Shown here piece by piece: positions 25,092-34,738 of a stretch of DNA of 64,000 nt (position 1 is the stretch's first letter; the number at the start of each line of letters is the position of its first letter). The stretch spans positions 1-64,000 of the forward strand of contig NZ_PDKC01000008.1 of assembly GCF_004116495.1 (NCBI RefSeq), given 5' to 3'. A program made the translations under genes and the position numbers. The notes beneath the pieces are model-generated. The model ran no database searches. It worked only from the letters and a program-made list of their open reading frames with translations, and was not told where the DNA came from. The stretch comes from Arcobacter sp. CECT 8985 (GTDB lineage Bacteria; Campylobacterota; Campylobacteria; Campylobacterales; Arcobacteraceae).

Positions 25092-25277
25092 AATAATTAA
25101 AAATTTAAAAAATATAAACTTCTAAATTTACTAAAAATATCAAAAATAATCATATTTATTTATTTTCTCCCTTTTCTCACCTTTTTTATTGTTACCATTT
25201 TAATCGGTGTACAAAGAATAACTTTTAATATAACTTAAAATTTATTATTAGTATATCAACACAAGAAAGGAGAAGTA

Positions 25278-27389
25278 ATGAGAAGTATAAATAAAAGACT
25301 ATTCGTTTGTTTGTTTATATGTATTGGCATTATGATTAATTATGCATTTGCAAATGATTATAATAATGGCTCACCACAGATGAGCAAGGAAGCTAGAAAA
25401 ATCATTGCTGAAAATGAAGGCACAAAAGATACTAGAGGTGTTGTTACACTAAAAGATTATGTGATTCAAGAAAAAGCAAGATATGACTGGATTTTTAAAA
25501 ATCACCCAATTTTTAAAACATACTTACCAAAAGGTAATGTTGTTGGTAAATTAAAAGTTGTGGATAGAGGTGAAGAATTTGTAGAGGGTGGTCATGGAAA
25601 TGATTTTCAAAAATACAGTAAAAGAAAAGGTATTACATCTACAATGTATAGATTACCTGCTACTGAGCCTTTAGTATTCCCTAATAAATTTGTAGGGCCA
25701 AAAAAATGTGGTGAGTGTCATGCTGCACAATATGAAAAATGGAGTCGGTCAAGACATTCAACTACAGTAAGATTCCCAGGAGAACACCCAGAGGTTAATA
25801 ATGAGCTAACTAAATCAGTTTTCGGGCCTGATACAGCTTCAATTTTGCCTAAAGGAATTACTCCTGATGTAATCTATTGTACTATAGGTCACCTTAGAAC
25901 TAAAATGGGATATTTTGATGCTTGGCTATTAAGAGGTACATACCACGTTGTAGGTGGACTTTTAAAAGATGGAACTGGAAAAATTGTTGCTGGTTCAAAC
26001 CAATTTCAAAGAACATGGGCAAATGATTTAACACCAGAAGTTGCTAAAAAAATTAGAAAATATATTCCTGATTTCCCTGTAACATTAGAAGAACATGGAG
26101 AAAATTCAGGTTATGTAAGAGGTTTAGCTTCTTATGCAGCAAGATATAAAAAAGTAATGGCAGTTCAAGCTGCATCCTCATATTGTGCTGTTTGCCATCC
26201 TTGGAAATTTGATTATAAAACAACAAAAGAGTTTTATTCTGATTTAGGAAATGCTAAAGAGTTACAAAAACATACAATATCTAAAGGTGTTTCATGTGAA
26301 GAGTGTCACGGTGCGGGTGGACACTTAGAAGGTGGAAAAGGTCTTAGAACTTCAAACTGCGAAAGATGTCACCAAAGATTTAGTTTTAGACCATTCTTAG
26401 CTGAAAAATTTAGAGATTCTAAAAATCCAAAATTAAAAAATAGAGCTGCAGAACTTGGTTTAACTTCTAAATTCAAATCTGCTGGTCCTGGATGTGGTAC
26501 TGAAGGTTCACAATCATATTTTACAGCACACTATGAAGCAGGTATGAGATGTACTACTTGTCATGATCCTCATGATGTTACTGGTTATGTTGTTACTAAA
26601 AGTGCTAAAAAAGGTGGCGTATATGAAGATACAGGTGATTATTTAAGTTCATTTTATACTAAACCAGCAATTAGAAAATCATGTGCAAGTTGTCACAAAG
26701 AAGCTGCTTATATTGCAAGAAATACAAAAGATACTCATAGTAATGTTAAATGTCAATCATGCCATATGCCATTTTTAATGAGTTGTGAAAACTTCTATGC
26801 TATTCAATATCAAGATCATGCAGGTTTTGATACTCAAAGAAGATCACATATTTGGAAAATCAATGTAAGTCCGGACAAAAAAACTCTTAATCCCCCTCCA
26901 GGTCAACCAAGAGTTCAAACAGTACCTAAAAAATACAAAGATTGGTACATTGCTAAAAATAAAGATGGGCATACATTTGTTGATTTGATGTGGGCTTGTG
27001 GTAAAACTTCATGGGCAGATAAAGATATGGTTGATAATAAAGGTTGTCACAGTATCGTTCAGTCTAAATTGAAAAAAACATTACACTTCAAAAATCAAAG
27101 AAGAGTTTATGATGAAGTTGTAGGTTGGCAAAAACCAATCAAAAAAATCTATGCTGAAGTTACAGTTGCTATAAAAGGTATTTATGAAATGCTAGATGTG
27201 ACTAAGTTAAGTGTAGAAGATAGATCAAGAGTTAATGAATTAATTGAAAAGGCTCAAGATACTATGGATTTAATCAAAAAAGATGCTTCATGGGGAGTTC
27301 ATGGATTTAAATATACAAAAAGAAGAGCAAAAGCTGCACAAGCATATGTTCAAGAAGCACAAAATATTTTATCAAAAGCTTCAAAATAA
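25278..27389 (+). CDS. mccA: MccA, octaheme cytochrome c sulfite reductase
   Basis: A 703-aa periplasmic cytochrome with a signal peptide cut after about residue 25. It has seven CXXCH sites (Cys144, 303, 340, 361, 425, 469 and 492) and one CX15CH site (Cys574...Cys590-His591), the diagnostic eighth heme of Wolinella MccA. Cys406 (GPGCG) and Cys503 (MSCEN) are not in heme motifs. Their 97-residue spacing matches the two cysteines that bind the active-site copper in W. succinogenes MccA. The enzyme reduces sulfite to sulfide with six electrons. AAGGAG precedes the ATG. The upstream gap (25092-25277) holds a possible imperfect dyad (GTTACC...GGTGTAC, 25191-25211), which I could not assign. Confidence 0.93.
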   Translation: MRSINKRLFVCLFICIGIMINYAFANDYNNGSPQMSKEARKIIAENEGTKDTRGVVTLKDYVIQEKARYDWIFKNHPIFKTYLPKGNVVGKLKVVDRGEEFVEGGHGNDFQKYSKRKGITSTMYRLPATEPLVFPNKFVGPKKCGECHAAQYEKWSRSRHSTTVRFPGEHPEVNNELTKSVFGPDTASILPKGITPDVIYCTIGHLRTKMGYFDAWLLRGTYHVVGGLLKDGTGKIVAGSNQFQRTWANDLTPEVAKKIRKYIPDFPVTLEEHGENSGYVRGLASYAARYKKVMAVQAASSYCAVCHPWKFDYKTTKEFYSDLGNAKELQKHTISKGVSCEECHGAGGHLEGGKGLRTSNCERCHQRFSFRPFLAEKFRDSKNPKLKNRAAELGLTSKFKSAGPGCGTEGSQSYFTAHYEAGMRCTTCHDPHDVTGYVVTKSAKKGGVYEDTGDYLSSFYTKPAIRKSCASCHKEAAYIARNTKDTHSNVKCQSCHMPFLMSCENFYAIQYQDHAGFDTQRRSHIWKINVSPDKKTLNPPPGQPRVQTVPKKYKDWYIAKNKDGHTFVDLMWACGKTSWADKDMVDNKGCHSIVQSKLKKTLHFKNQRRVYDEVVGWQKPIKKIYAEVTVAIKGIYEMLDVTKLSVEDRSRVNELIEKAQDTMDLIKKDASWGVHGFKYTKRRAKAAQAYVQEAQNILSKASK

Positions 27390-27404
27390 AATTTAAATTC
27401 AAAT

Positions 27405-27438
27405 AAAAGGGGATTACACTTTTGTGTAGTTCCTTTTT
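27405..27438 (+). terminator. Intra-operon hairpin/attenuator between mccA and mccB
   Basis: AAAAGGGGATTACAC (27405-27419), loop TTTT, then GTGTAGTTCCTTTTT (27424-27438): 15 pairs including three G-T, ending in a T-run. It would end most transcripts after mccA or protect its 3' end, while some read through to mccB. Confidence 0.6.
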
Positions 27439-27464
27439 GAAAAAAAGTTACCAAGGATTAATTA

Positions 27465-28262
27465 ATGAACTTAACAAAAATAAAATTAAGTTATATAGCA
27501 CCAATTGTTTTAAGTATTGTAGTACAAAGTTTTGCAACTACAAGTTTAAAAACTGATGTTCAAAAACAATCTTATAGCTTAGGTGCTTCAACAGGTGGTT
27601 ATATAAGTAATCAAATTTATGCTCAGATTCAATTAGGAGCAAAAGTAGATGTTGATTTAGTTGTTAAAGGCTTTGAAGATGCCCTAAAACAAAAGTTAAA
27701 AATTAGTGAAGCAGAAGTTATTGAAAATCTAAATAAAAGAGCTGATCTATTAAATAAAGTACAAAAACAGAAAATTAAAAAACTTCAAATAGAAAATGCA
27801 AAAAAACAAAAAGCTTTTCTTGTAAAGAATGCAAAAAGACCAGGAGTTAAAGTTACAAAATCAGGATTACAATATGAAGTAATAAAAGATTCTTCAAAAG
27901 GTGAAAAACCAAAAGCAGAAAGCATCGTAATTATGAATTATAAAGCTTCATTAATAAATGGACACGAATTTGATAATACATATAAAAGAAAAGCACCTGC
28001 ACACTTGTCTATGATTAATATAATAGATGGATTAAAAGAAGGACTGATGTTAATGCATATAGGATCAAAATATAAATTTTATATTCCAAGTAAATTAGCA
28101 TATAAAAATGTACAAATGAGAGATATACCACCTAATTCAATTTTAATATTTGAAGTAGAGTTATCAAAGGTTTTAAAACCTGGTGCAATGAAATTAAAAA
28201 GTAATTTTAGTATGACTGGTCATGGTACTACAAAACAAGGAAATCCAAAAGTTTCTAAATAA
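27465..28262 (+). CDS. mccB: MccB, periplasmic FKBP-type peptidyl-prolyl isomerase
   Basis: A 265-aa exported protein: signal peptide (~1-24), FKBP N-terminal dimerisation domain (KQSYSLGASTGGYI, ~35-110), then an FKBP catalytic domain (~140-240; VIMNYKASLINGHEFDNTY, YKFYIPSKLAY and PPNSILIFEVEL). A peptidyl-prolyl isomerase occupies this position in the Wolinella mcc operon. It probably helps fold apo-MccA during heme attachment. AAGGA precedes the ATG. Confidence 0.85.
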   Translation: MNLTKIKLSYIAPIVLSIVVQSFATTSLKTDVQKQSYSLGASTGGYISNQIYAQIQLGAKVDVDLVVKGFEDALKQKLKISEAEVIENLNKRADLLNKVQKQKIKKLQIENAKKQKAFLVKNAKRPGVKVTKSGLQYEVIKDSSKGEKPKAESIVIMNYKASLINGHEFDNTYKRKAPAHLSMINIIDGLKEGLMLMHIGSKYKFYIPSKLAYKNVQMRDIPPNSILIFEVELSKVLKPGAMKLKSNFSMTGHGTTKQGNPKVSK

Positions 28263-28276
28263 GTAAAGAGGATACG

Positions 28277-28963
28277 ATGATGAGTAGTAAAGAAAATAAT
28301 AGAAGAAATTTTATTAAGAGTATAGGCTTAGGGTCGATTTTTTTTGGAAGTGTTCAATATGGATTTAGTTCTATTGAAAAAAAAGAAAAGAAAAAAACTC
28401 ACTATGCAATGATATATGACCAAAATAAATGTGTTGGATGTGGAGATTGTGAAACAGCTTGTAAAAAAGTAAATCATGTTCCAAAAAATCAACATAGATT
28501 ATATGTTGAAGATCAGACAAAACCTGATGATTATTCACATAAAAAATATATGAGAGTTTCTTGTCAACAATGTGTTGATTCTCCATGTACTCAAGTTTGT
28601 CCCACTGGTGCATGCCATAAAGATTCAATTACAAATATTGTGACTATGAATGTAGATAAATGTATTGGATGTAAATATTGTATCGTTGCTTGTCCTTACG
28701 ATGTAAGATTTATAAATGAACAAACAAATGCAGCAGAAAATTGTAATTTTTGTTCAAATACTAATTTTGCAAAAGGTAAAGATCCTGCATGTGTTGAGTC
28801 TTGCAAATATGATGCATTGGTTTTTGGTGATTTAAATGATGAAACTGCATATATAAACAAAATATTAGATGTAAAAGATGCAGTAAGGTTAAAACCAGGA
28901 TTTGGGACAAAACCAAGTCTTAGATATATACCTAAACTGAAAACAGGAGTTTATGATGACTGA
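28277..28963 (+). CDS. mccC: MccC, NrfC-like four-cluster Fe-S protein
   Basis: A 228-aa ferredoxin-like subunit with a Tat-type N-terminus (NRRNFIKS, then a hydrophobic stretch). It has sixteen cluster cysteines in four groups: CVGCGDCETAC, CQQCVDSPCTQVC, CIGCKYCIVAC and CNFC...CVESC. It passes electrons from the quinol dehydrogenase MccD toward MccA at the periplasmic face. GAGG precedes tandem ATGs. It overlaps mccD by 11 bases. Confidence 0.9.
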   Translation: MMSSKENNRRNFIKSIGLGSIFFGSVQYGFSSIEKKEKKKTHYAMIYDQNKCVGCGDCETACKKVNHVPKNQHRLYVEDQTKPDDYSHKKYMRVSCQQCVDSPCTQVCPTGACHKDSITNIVTMNVDKCIGCKYCIVACPYDVRFINEQTNAAENCNFCSNTNFAKGKDPACVESCKYDALVFGDLNDETAYINKILDVKDAVRLKPGFGTKPSLRYIPKLKTGVYDD

Positions 28964-29894
28964 ATTAATCACTTATAGCTCAGGTTTTACTGAAGAAATA
29001 GGTTGGGAATGGCCAATATCTGTATATTTACTTTTAGCAGGTATTTCAGGTGGTGCAATTATTGTAGCATTATTGATTAGATTTTACAAAAATCAAACAC
29101 AGACTACACCAATATATAAATCAGCATCACTTGTGGCATTTATAACTATTTTAATGGGAATGGTTTGTTTAGTTGGTGATTTAACAAGACCTTTATTGTT
29201 TTGGCAAATTTTAATAAATTATAATTTTAATTCTGTAATGTCAATCGGTGTTGCAGCACTTATGATTTATATACCTTTAACTTTTGTAGCAGTTGTTTTT
29301 TCTTTTGAAGAATTTATTAAAGAAAAATTTGCATTTTTAACAAAAATTATTGATTTATTAAAAAAATTTAGAGTTGCAATAGAAGGAATACTTTTCTTAT
29401 TTGGTGTTGTAATTTGTGCATATACAGGGTTTTTAATATCAGTGTTAGTACGGTTTCCCTTATTAAATACTTCAATTTTACCAGCACTTTTTGTTATTTC
29501 AGGTTTATCAGCAGGAACAGCAGCACTTTGTATTATGGCAAAAAGAGTTTTTAATGAAAATACTCATTCAAGTGATATGAAAATATTACATAAAATTGAG
29601 TGGCCAATAATGGCAATTGAGATTTTATTTTTGGCAATGTTATATATTTCATTAGCAACAGGAAATGAAGCAGGGAAAATAGCAGTTGCTGGATTTCATG
29701 AAGGAATGTGGTCAAATATTTTTTGGATAGGAGTAGTTTTTATAGGTTTTGTATTACCTATTATTTTAAATTTTATTCCAACTAAAGAACATACTACAAA
29801 TAAAATATTTTATATTTCTGCAATGTGTAGTATCGTGGGTGTTTTATGCTTACGGCTATTTATAATTTATGCAGGTCAAACTTTTAATGTATAG
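28953..29894 (+). CDS. mccD: MccD, NrfD-like quinol dehydrogenase membrane subunit
   Basis: A 313-aa NrfD/PsrC-family protein with eight or more membrane helices. The N-terminal WEWPISVYLLLAGISGG and internal LVGDLTRP are family hallmarks. It oxidises menaquinol and hands electrons to MccC. It starts at the first of two ATGs behind GGAG and overlaps mccC, which fits tight co-expression. Confidence 0.9.
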   Translation: MMTELITYSSGFTEEIGWEWPISVYLLLAGISGGAIIVALLIRFYKNQTQTTPIYKSASLVAFITILMGMVCLVGDLTRPLLFWQILINYNFNSVMSIGVAALMIYIPLTFVAVVFSFEEFIKEKFAFLTKIIDLLKKFRVAIEGILFLFGVVICAYTGFLISVLVRFPLLNTSILPALFVISGLSAGTAALCIMAKRVFNENTHSSDMKILHKIEWPIMAIEILFLAMLYISLATGNEAGKIAVAGFHEGMWSNIFWIGVVFIGFVLPIILNFIPTKEHTTNKIFYISAMCSIVGVLCLRLFIIYAGQTFNV

Positions 29895-29923
29895 GTAAAT
29901 ACAAGTTTTGTTTAGGGGTTATT

Positions 29924-32599
29924 ATGTATTTTTTTAAAAAAGTGTTACTTTCATATAAATTTATTATATTATTACTATTTTTATTAGCCTTAGGTGCAGC
30001 AATAGCTACATTTATTGAAAATGATTATGATGCACAAACAGCAAAAGTTTTAGTTTATAATGCAGTATGGTATGAATCTATAATGGTATTACTTGCTATA
30101 TCTTTAATAGGAATAATTATTAAACAAAAAATGTATAAAAAAATGGGTGCGTTTTTGTTTCATTTAGGTTTTGTTTTTGTTTTAATTGGTGCAGGAGTTA
30201 CAAGATATTTTGGATATGAAGGTGTAATTCATATCAGAGAACATACAGCTGAAAATAGAGTAATTTCTGAAAAATCATATTTTCAAATTAAAGTGAATAA
30301 TAAGACATTTTCGCATCCATTATCCCTTGGAAAAATAGGTGATAATAGTTTTGAATATTTGTATAAAATCAATAACAAAAATTTAAAAATAAAATTTAAA
30401 GATTATAAAACACACAAAAATACAAATGTAGAAAATCTTTTTGTTATTGCTAGTTATGATAATAAAAAAGAAGAGTTAAAAATAAATGGAGGACATGGTA
30501 ATTTAGAACCACCCACTATTTTTAGTGTTGATGGAATGAATATTGAATTATCTTGGGGTTCTAAGATAATTAGATTACCTTTTAAAATAGAATTAAGGGA
30601 TTTTCAAATTGAAAGATATCCTGGATCTCAAAGTCCATCATCTTATGCCAGTGAAGTTTCATTGATAGATAAAAATTCTAGTTTTAATTATAGAATATTT
30701 ATGAATAATCCTCTTAGTTATAAAGGCTTTAAGTTTTTTCAATCTTCTTATGACAAAGATGAAATGGGAACTGTTTTATCTGTAAATAAAGACCCTGGAA
30801 AATGGCCAACATATTTTGCTTATTTTCTTTTATCATTAGGGTTTATTTTGAATTTTTTTACCAAAAAGAGTAGATTCGAAAGACTTAGAATTTTTTTAAT
30901 AAAAAATAATTTATGTTTAATTTTACCAATAATTTTTATATTCTCTTCAATTGTAAAAGCTGATAATGTCCAGTACTTAAATGACTTTAGACAAAATACA
31001 AATGAACATGCAAAATCTTTTGCACAAATATATGTTCAAGATTTTAACGGGCGTATAAAACCAATGGGAACTCAATCACTTGAGGTGTTGCATAAAATGT
31101 CATTAAAAGATTCTATGTTTGGTTTAAGTGCAACGCAAGTAATGCTTGGAATCTTTTCTGAACCTACACGTTGGGAAAGAATGAATCTAATAAGAATTAA
31201 AAATAGTAAAATTAAAAAGATTTTAAAAATAAAAAAAGATATAAAGTATATCTCTTTTTCTTCAGTATTTACACCTGATGGAGAGTATAAACTTGATAAA
31301 TATATTAATGATGCAAATGAAAAAATGCCTTCAAAAAGAGGTACTTTTGATAAAGATTTAATAAAATTAGATGAAAGATTAAATATCTATTATTTGTCTA
31401 CAATTGGAATATTCTCTAAATTTATTCCCAATGCTTCTGATAATTCACACAAATGGTATAGTCCACAAGAAGCAATTACCAAATATTGGTTGGATGATAA
31501 AATTAGAAGTACTTTATATAAATATAAAAATGCTTTAATAAAAGGTATTTTTAAAAATGATTGGAAACAAGCAGATGAGTCTTTAAGTATATTAAAAAAA
31601 TATCAAAGAGAACAAGATTCAGAGATATTACCTTCTTTTTATCAAACAAAAGTTGAATTATTATCAAATAAGTTAGAGATATTTCCAAATTTAATAAAAG
31701 TATATTTTTTAATAGGATTTATTGCTTTAGTTTTTTCAATAATCTCAATTTTTTTAAAAAAAGATTTTCCTAGATTTAAAAAGATTTTTTTTACCTTATT
31801 ATTTGTAGGTTTTGTTTTTCATACTTTAGGATTAGCAATGAGATGGTATATATCAGGTCATGCACCTTGGAGTAATACATATGAATCACTAATTTATATT
31901 GGTTGGTCATCTATTTTAGCTGGCTTAGTTGTATTTAGAAAATCGTTATTATCATTAGCATGTTCATCTATTTTTGGTGCAATAACTATGTTAGTTGCAC
32001 ATTTAAATTTTATTAGCCCTCAAATTACTCCTCTTGTTCCTGTACTTAAATCTTATTGGTTAAGTATTCATGTATCAATTATTACAGCAAGTTATGGTTT
32101 CTTAGGTTTTGGAGCAATTTTGTCTTTTCTTGCATTGTTACTTATGATATTTAAATCAACAAAAAATAAAAAAGATATTGATTTGCAAATAAGACAACTA
32201 GCAGCGATTACTGAAATTAGCTTAATTGTTGGAATATCTCTTTTAACAGTTGGTAATTTTGTTGGAGGAATTTGGGCAAATGAGAGTTGGGGACGATATT
32301 GGGGTTGGGATCCTAAAGAGACATGGTCTTTTATCTCTATTGTTATTTACACAATAGTTTTACATTTAAGATTTATTCCAAAAATGAATAAAGTATATGT
32401 ATTTTTAATAGCCTCAGTATTATCTTTCTTTTCAATAATAATGACATATTTTGGGGTTAATTTTTATTTATCTGGAATGCATTCATATGCTTCAGGAGAT
32501 AAAGTACCTATTCCAAGTTTTGTTTATTATATAGTAGCTATTGTTTTTGTAGTTATATTATTGGCATTTCCTAAAAGAGATGTAAAAGTTATTAAATAA
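29924..32599 (+). CDS. ccsA1: CcsA1-type cytochrome c synthase (CcsBA fusion)
   Basis: An 891-aa fused system II heme lyase. The N-terminal half is ResB/CcsB-like (helices near 10-35, 50-70 and 78-95, then a periplasmic domain ~100-300 and a helix near 295-315). The C-terminal half is CcsA-like with the tryptophan-rich heme-handling motif around WGRYWGWDPKETW. Such enzymes attach heme to CXXCH sites. In W. succinogenes the homologue encoded beside mccA is dedicated to the CX15CH site, and the same gene order here supports that role. It follows mccD by 29 bases. Confidence 0.88.
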   Translation: MYFFKKVLLSYKFIILLLFLLALGAAIATFIENDYDAQTAKVLVYNAVWYESIMVLLAISLIGIIIKQKMYKKMGAFLFHLGFVFVLIGAGVTRYFGYEGVIHIREHTAENRVISEKSYFQIKVNNKTFSHPLSLGKIGDNSFEYLYKINNKNLKIKFKDYKTHKNTNVENLFVIASYDNKKEELKINGGHGNLEPPTIFSVDGMNIELSWGSKIIRLPFKIELRDFQIERYPGSQSPSSYASEVSLIDKNSSFNYRIFMNNPLSYKGFKFFQSSYDKDEMGTVLSVNKDPGKWPTYFAYFLLSLGFILNFFTKKSRFERLRIFLIKNNLCLILPIIFIFSSIVKADNVQYLNDFRQNTNEHAKSFAQIYVQDFNGRIKPMGTQSLEVLHKMSLKDSMFGLSATQVMLGIFSEPTRWERMNLIRIKNSKIKKILKIKKDIKYISFSSVFTPDGEYKLDKYINDANEKMPSKRGTFDKDLIKLDERLNIYYLSTIGIFSKFIPNASDNSHKWYSPQEAITKYWLDDKIRSTLYKYKNALIKGIFKNDWKQADESLSILKKYQREQDSEILPSFYQTKVELLSNKLEIFPNLIKVYFLIGFIALVFSIISIFLKKDFPRFKKIFFTLLFVGFVFHTLGLAMRWYISGHAPWSNTYESLIYIGWSSILAGLVVFRKSLLSLACSSIFGAITMLVAHLNFISPQITPLVPVLKSYWLSIHVSIITASYGFLGFGAILSFLALLLMIFKSTKNKKDIDLQIRQLAAITEISLIVGISLLTVGNFVGGIWANESWGRYWGWDPKETWSFISIVIYTIVLHLRFIPKMNKVYVFLIASVLSFFSIIMTYFGVNFYLSGMHSYASGDKVPIPSFVYYIVAIVFVVILLAFPKRDVKVIK

Positions 32600-32611
32600 A
32601 GAGAAAATATT

Positions 32612-33880
32612 ATGAATAAATCTATACAATTATTAAGTTTTTTTGCAAGCTCAAAATTAATACAAACATCTATGAATGAATGTATGAAAATAAAATATAT
32701 AAATAAAGAAATATCATATGAATTTGATAAAAATAAAAAATATTTTTTATATATTCATATACCATTTTGTGAAGAATTTTGCAGCTTTTGTTCTTTTCAT
32801 AAATTTAAATATAATAAAAATGACTGTAAAAGATATTTTAAAAATTTGAGATTAGAATTATTAAAAATGAAAGAAAAAAGTCTTGATTTTGATACTTTAT
32901 ATATTGGAGGAGGGACACCTTTAATTGATGAGGTTGAATTATTAAATACAATAGAGTATGCAAAAACCCTTTTTAATATAAATGAAATTTCTTGTGAAAC
33001 AACTCCTAATCATATAAATGCAGATATTTTGAATAATTTTAAAGGGCTAATAAATAGATTATCAATTGGAGTACAAACTTTTGATAATAAAATTTTGAAA
33101 TCAACTGCTAGATATGAAAAATATGGTTCTTCAGAACAATTACAAGAAAAAATATCTAAAGTTGTAGGAGTTTTACCTATAACAAGTTTAGATTTAATTT
33201 TCAATTTTCCTTCTCAAACTAAACAGATGTTAATTACTGATTTAAATATTGCAAAAAATTTAAATGTAGAACAAATAATCACATATCCTTTGATGTCTTC
33301 AAAGTTAAAAAATTATCCAACATTAAAGAAATTAAAATTATTAAAAAATAGCAAAGAATTTAATCTTTACTCAATAATAAAAGAAGAATTGTCAAATTAT
33401 ATACAAAATAATGCATGGGCTTTTTCTAAAAATAATATTACTTTAAAAGATGAATATATTGCTGAAAATAATGAGTATATAGGTATAGGAAGTGGAGCTT
33501 TTTCTCATATAAATAAAAAACTATTTGTTAATGCTTATGATTTAAATTTATACGAAAAATTAATAAAAAAACAATCAAATACAATTATTGCATATACTGA
33601 AGAGTTTAAAATGAAAAAATATTTACAATACCAATTTTTAGTGCATCTTTTTAATGGATATATACATATTGATAGATTTAATAAATTATTTAATACTTCA
33701 GTTGAAAAAACATTAAATTTTGAGTTATCAATGTTGAAATTAATAGATGCAATTTATATTAAAAATAGAAAAATTATTCCTACAAGCTTTGGTCAATATC
33801 TAAGTGTAATAATGATGAAAGAGTTTTATATGGGAATGGATGATATTAGAACACAATTAAGAAAAACAATAAAATCTTAG
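32612..33880 (+). CDS. HemN/HemW-like radical SAM protein
   Basis: A 422-aa radical SAM protein. It has the coproporphyrinogen-oxidase-family motif HIPFCEEFCSFC (CxxxCxxC), YIGGGTPL, SIGVQTFD, and a C-terminal region similar in layout to the HemN C-terminal domain. Relatives include HemN (heme synthesis), HemW (heme chaperone) and ChuW/HutW (heme breakdown). Sitting 12 bases after the heme lyase gene in an octaheme-cytochrome operon, a role in heme supply or delivery for MccA is plausible. Sequence alone does not separate these options. Confidence 0.75.
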   Translation: MNKSIQLLSFFASSKLIQTSMNECMKIKYINKEISYEFDKNKKYFLYIHIPFCEEFCSFCSFHKFKYNKNDCKRYFKNLRLELLKMKEKSLDFDTLYIGGGTPLIDEVELLNTIEYAKTLFNINEISCETTPNHINADILNNFKGLINRLSIGVQTFDNKILKSTARYEKYGSSEQLQEKISKVVGVLPITSLDLIFNFPSQTKQMLITDLNIAKNLNVEQIITYPLMSSKLKNYPTLKKLKLLKNSKEFNLYSIIKEELSNYIQNNAWAFSKNNITLKDEYIAENNEYIGIGSGAFSHINKKLFVNAYDLNLYEKLIKKQSNTIIAYTEEFKMKKYLQYQFLVHLFNGYIHIDRFNKLFNTSVEKTLNFELSMLKLIDAIYIKNRKIIPTSFGQYLSVIMMKEFYMGMDDIRTQLRKTIKS

Positions 33881-33890
33881 GAGAAAAGTC

Positions 33891-34727
33891 ATGAAAAATT
33901 TTTTATTATTTATGTTATTGACAGTTACATATATTTACGCAAATAGCATTGATAAAGCTGATTCATTTTATGCAAATGCAGAATATAAAAAAGCATTTAA
34001 AGAGTATGAAATAACATGTAAAAAAGCAAATAGTGAAGGGTGTTATAAAGTTGGATTTATGTATGAAAATAAGCAAAGTGTAAAGCAAGACTTTAAAAAA
34101 GCATTTTTATTCTATGAAAAAGCTTGTAATTTAGGAAATAAAAGAGCATGTTATAAGGTTGGCGTTTGTTATGACAAAGGTGGAATTTTGAAACTTAAAA
34201 CAGATTATAAAAAAGCACAAGAGTATTATACTAAATCGTGTAAAAAGGGTTTTGGTCTTTCATGTTATAACTTAGGTTCTATTTATCAATACTACTTAAA
34301 TCCAAAAAAGAATAAACAAAAAAGCATAGATATGTTCAAAAAAGCATGTAATAATGGTTTTTTATTAGGTTGTTATAAAGTAGGAAATATCTTAAATAAA
34401 AATAAAGATATTAAAAATGCAGTCAAATGGTATAAAAAAGGTTGTGATAATAATGATTCAGAATCTTGTTTTAGATTAGTAGATATTTATATTAAAGATA
34501 TAGCACAAATGAATCCAAATAATTTTAAACAACTATTTAATAAGTACAAATCTGGATGTGAAAGGGAAGATACCATTATGTGTTATAAGTTAGCAATCTT
34601 TTATGCTACAGGCCGAGGTACAAGACAAAATTATATAAAAGCAAAACAAGTTTATGAAAGAGGATGTAATCTTGGAGACAATGCAAGTTGTATAGAGTAT
34701 TTAATGCTAAATGATATGGGATTTTAA
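33891..34727 (+). CDS. Sel1-like repeat protein, cysteine-paired (Hcp-like), exported
   Basis: A 278-aa secreted protein with signal peptide (~1-17) and six or seven ~36-residue Sel1/TPR-like repeats. Most repeats carry a Cys pair (pattern C-x-x-G-x-x-Y...A-C), as in Helicobacter cysteine-rich proteins, where each pair forms a disulfide. It is probably a periplasmic scaffold or chaperone. It lies in the mcc accessory set next to a paralogue; GGAG precedes the ATG. Confidence 0.8.
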   Translation: MKNFLLFMLLTVTYIYANSIDKADSFYANAEYKKAFKEYEITCKKANSEGCYKVGFMYENKQSVKQDFKKAFLFYEKACNLGNKRACYKVGVCYDKGGILKLKTDYKKAQEYYTKSCKKGFGLSCYNLGSIYQYYLNPKKNKQKSIDMFKKACNNGFLLGCYKVGNILNKNKDIKNAVKWYKKGCDNNDSESCFRLVDIYIKDIAQMNPNNFKQLFNKYKSGCEREDTIMCYKLAIFYATGRGTRQNYIKAKQVYERGCNLGDNASCIEYLMLNDMGF

Positions 34728-34738
34728 AGGATTTAATT

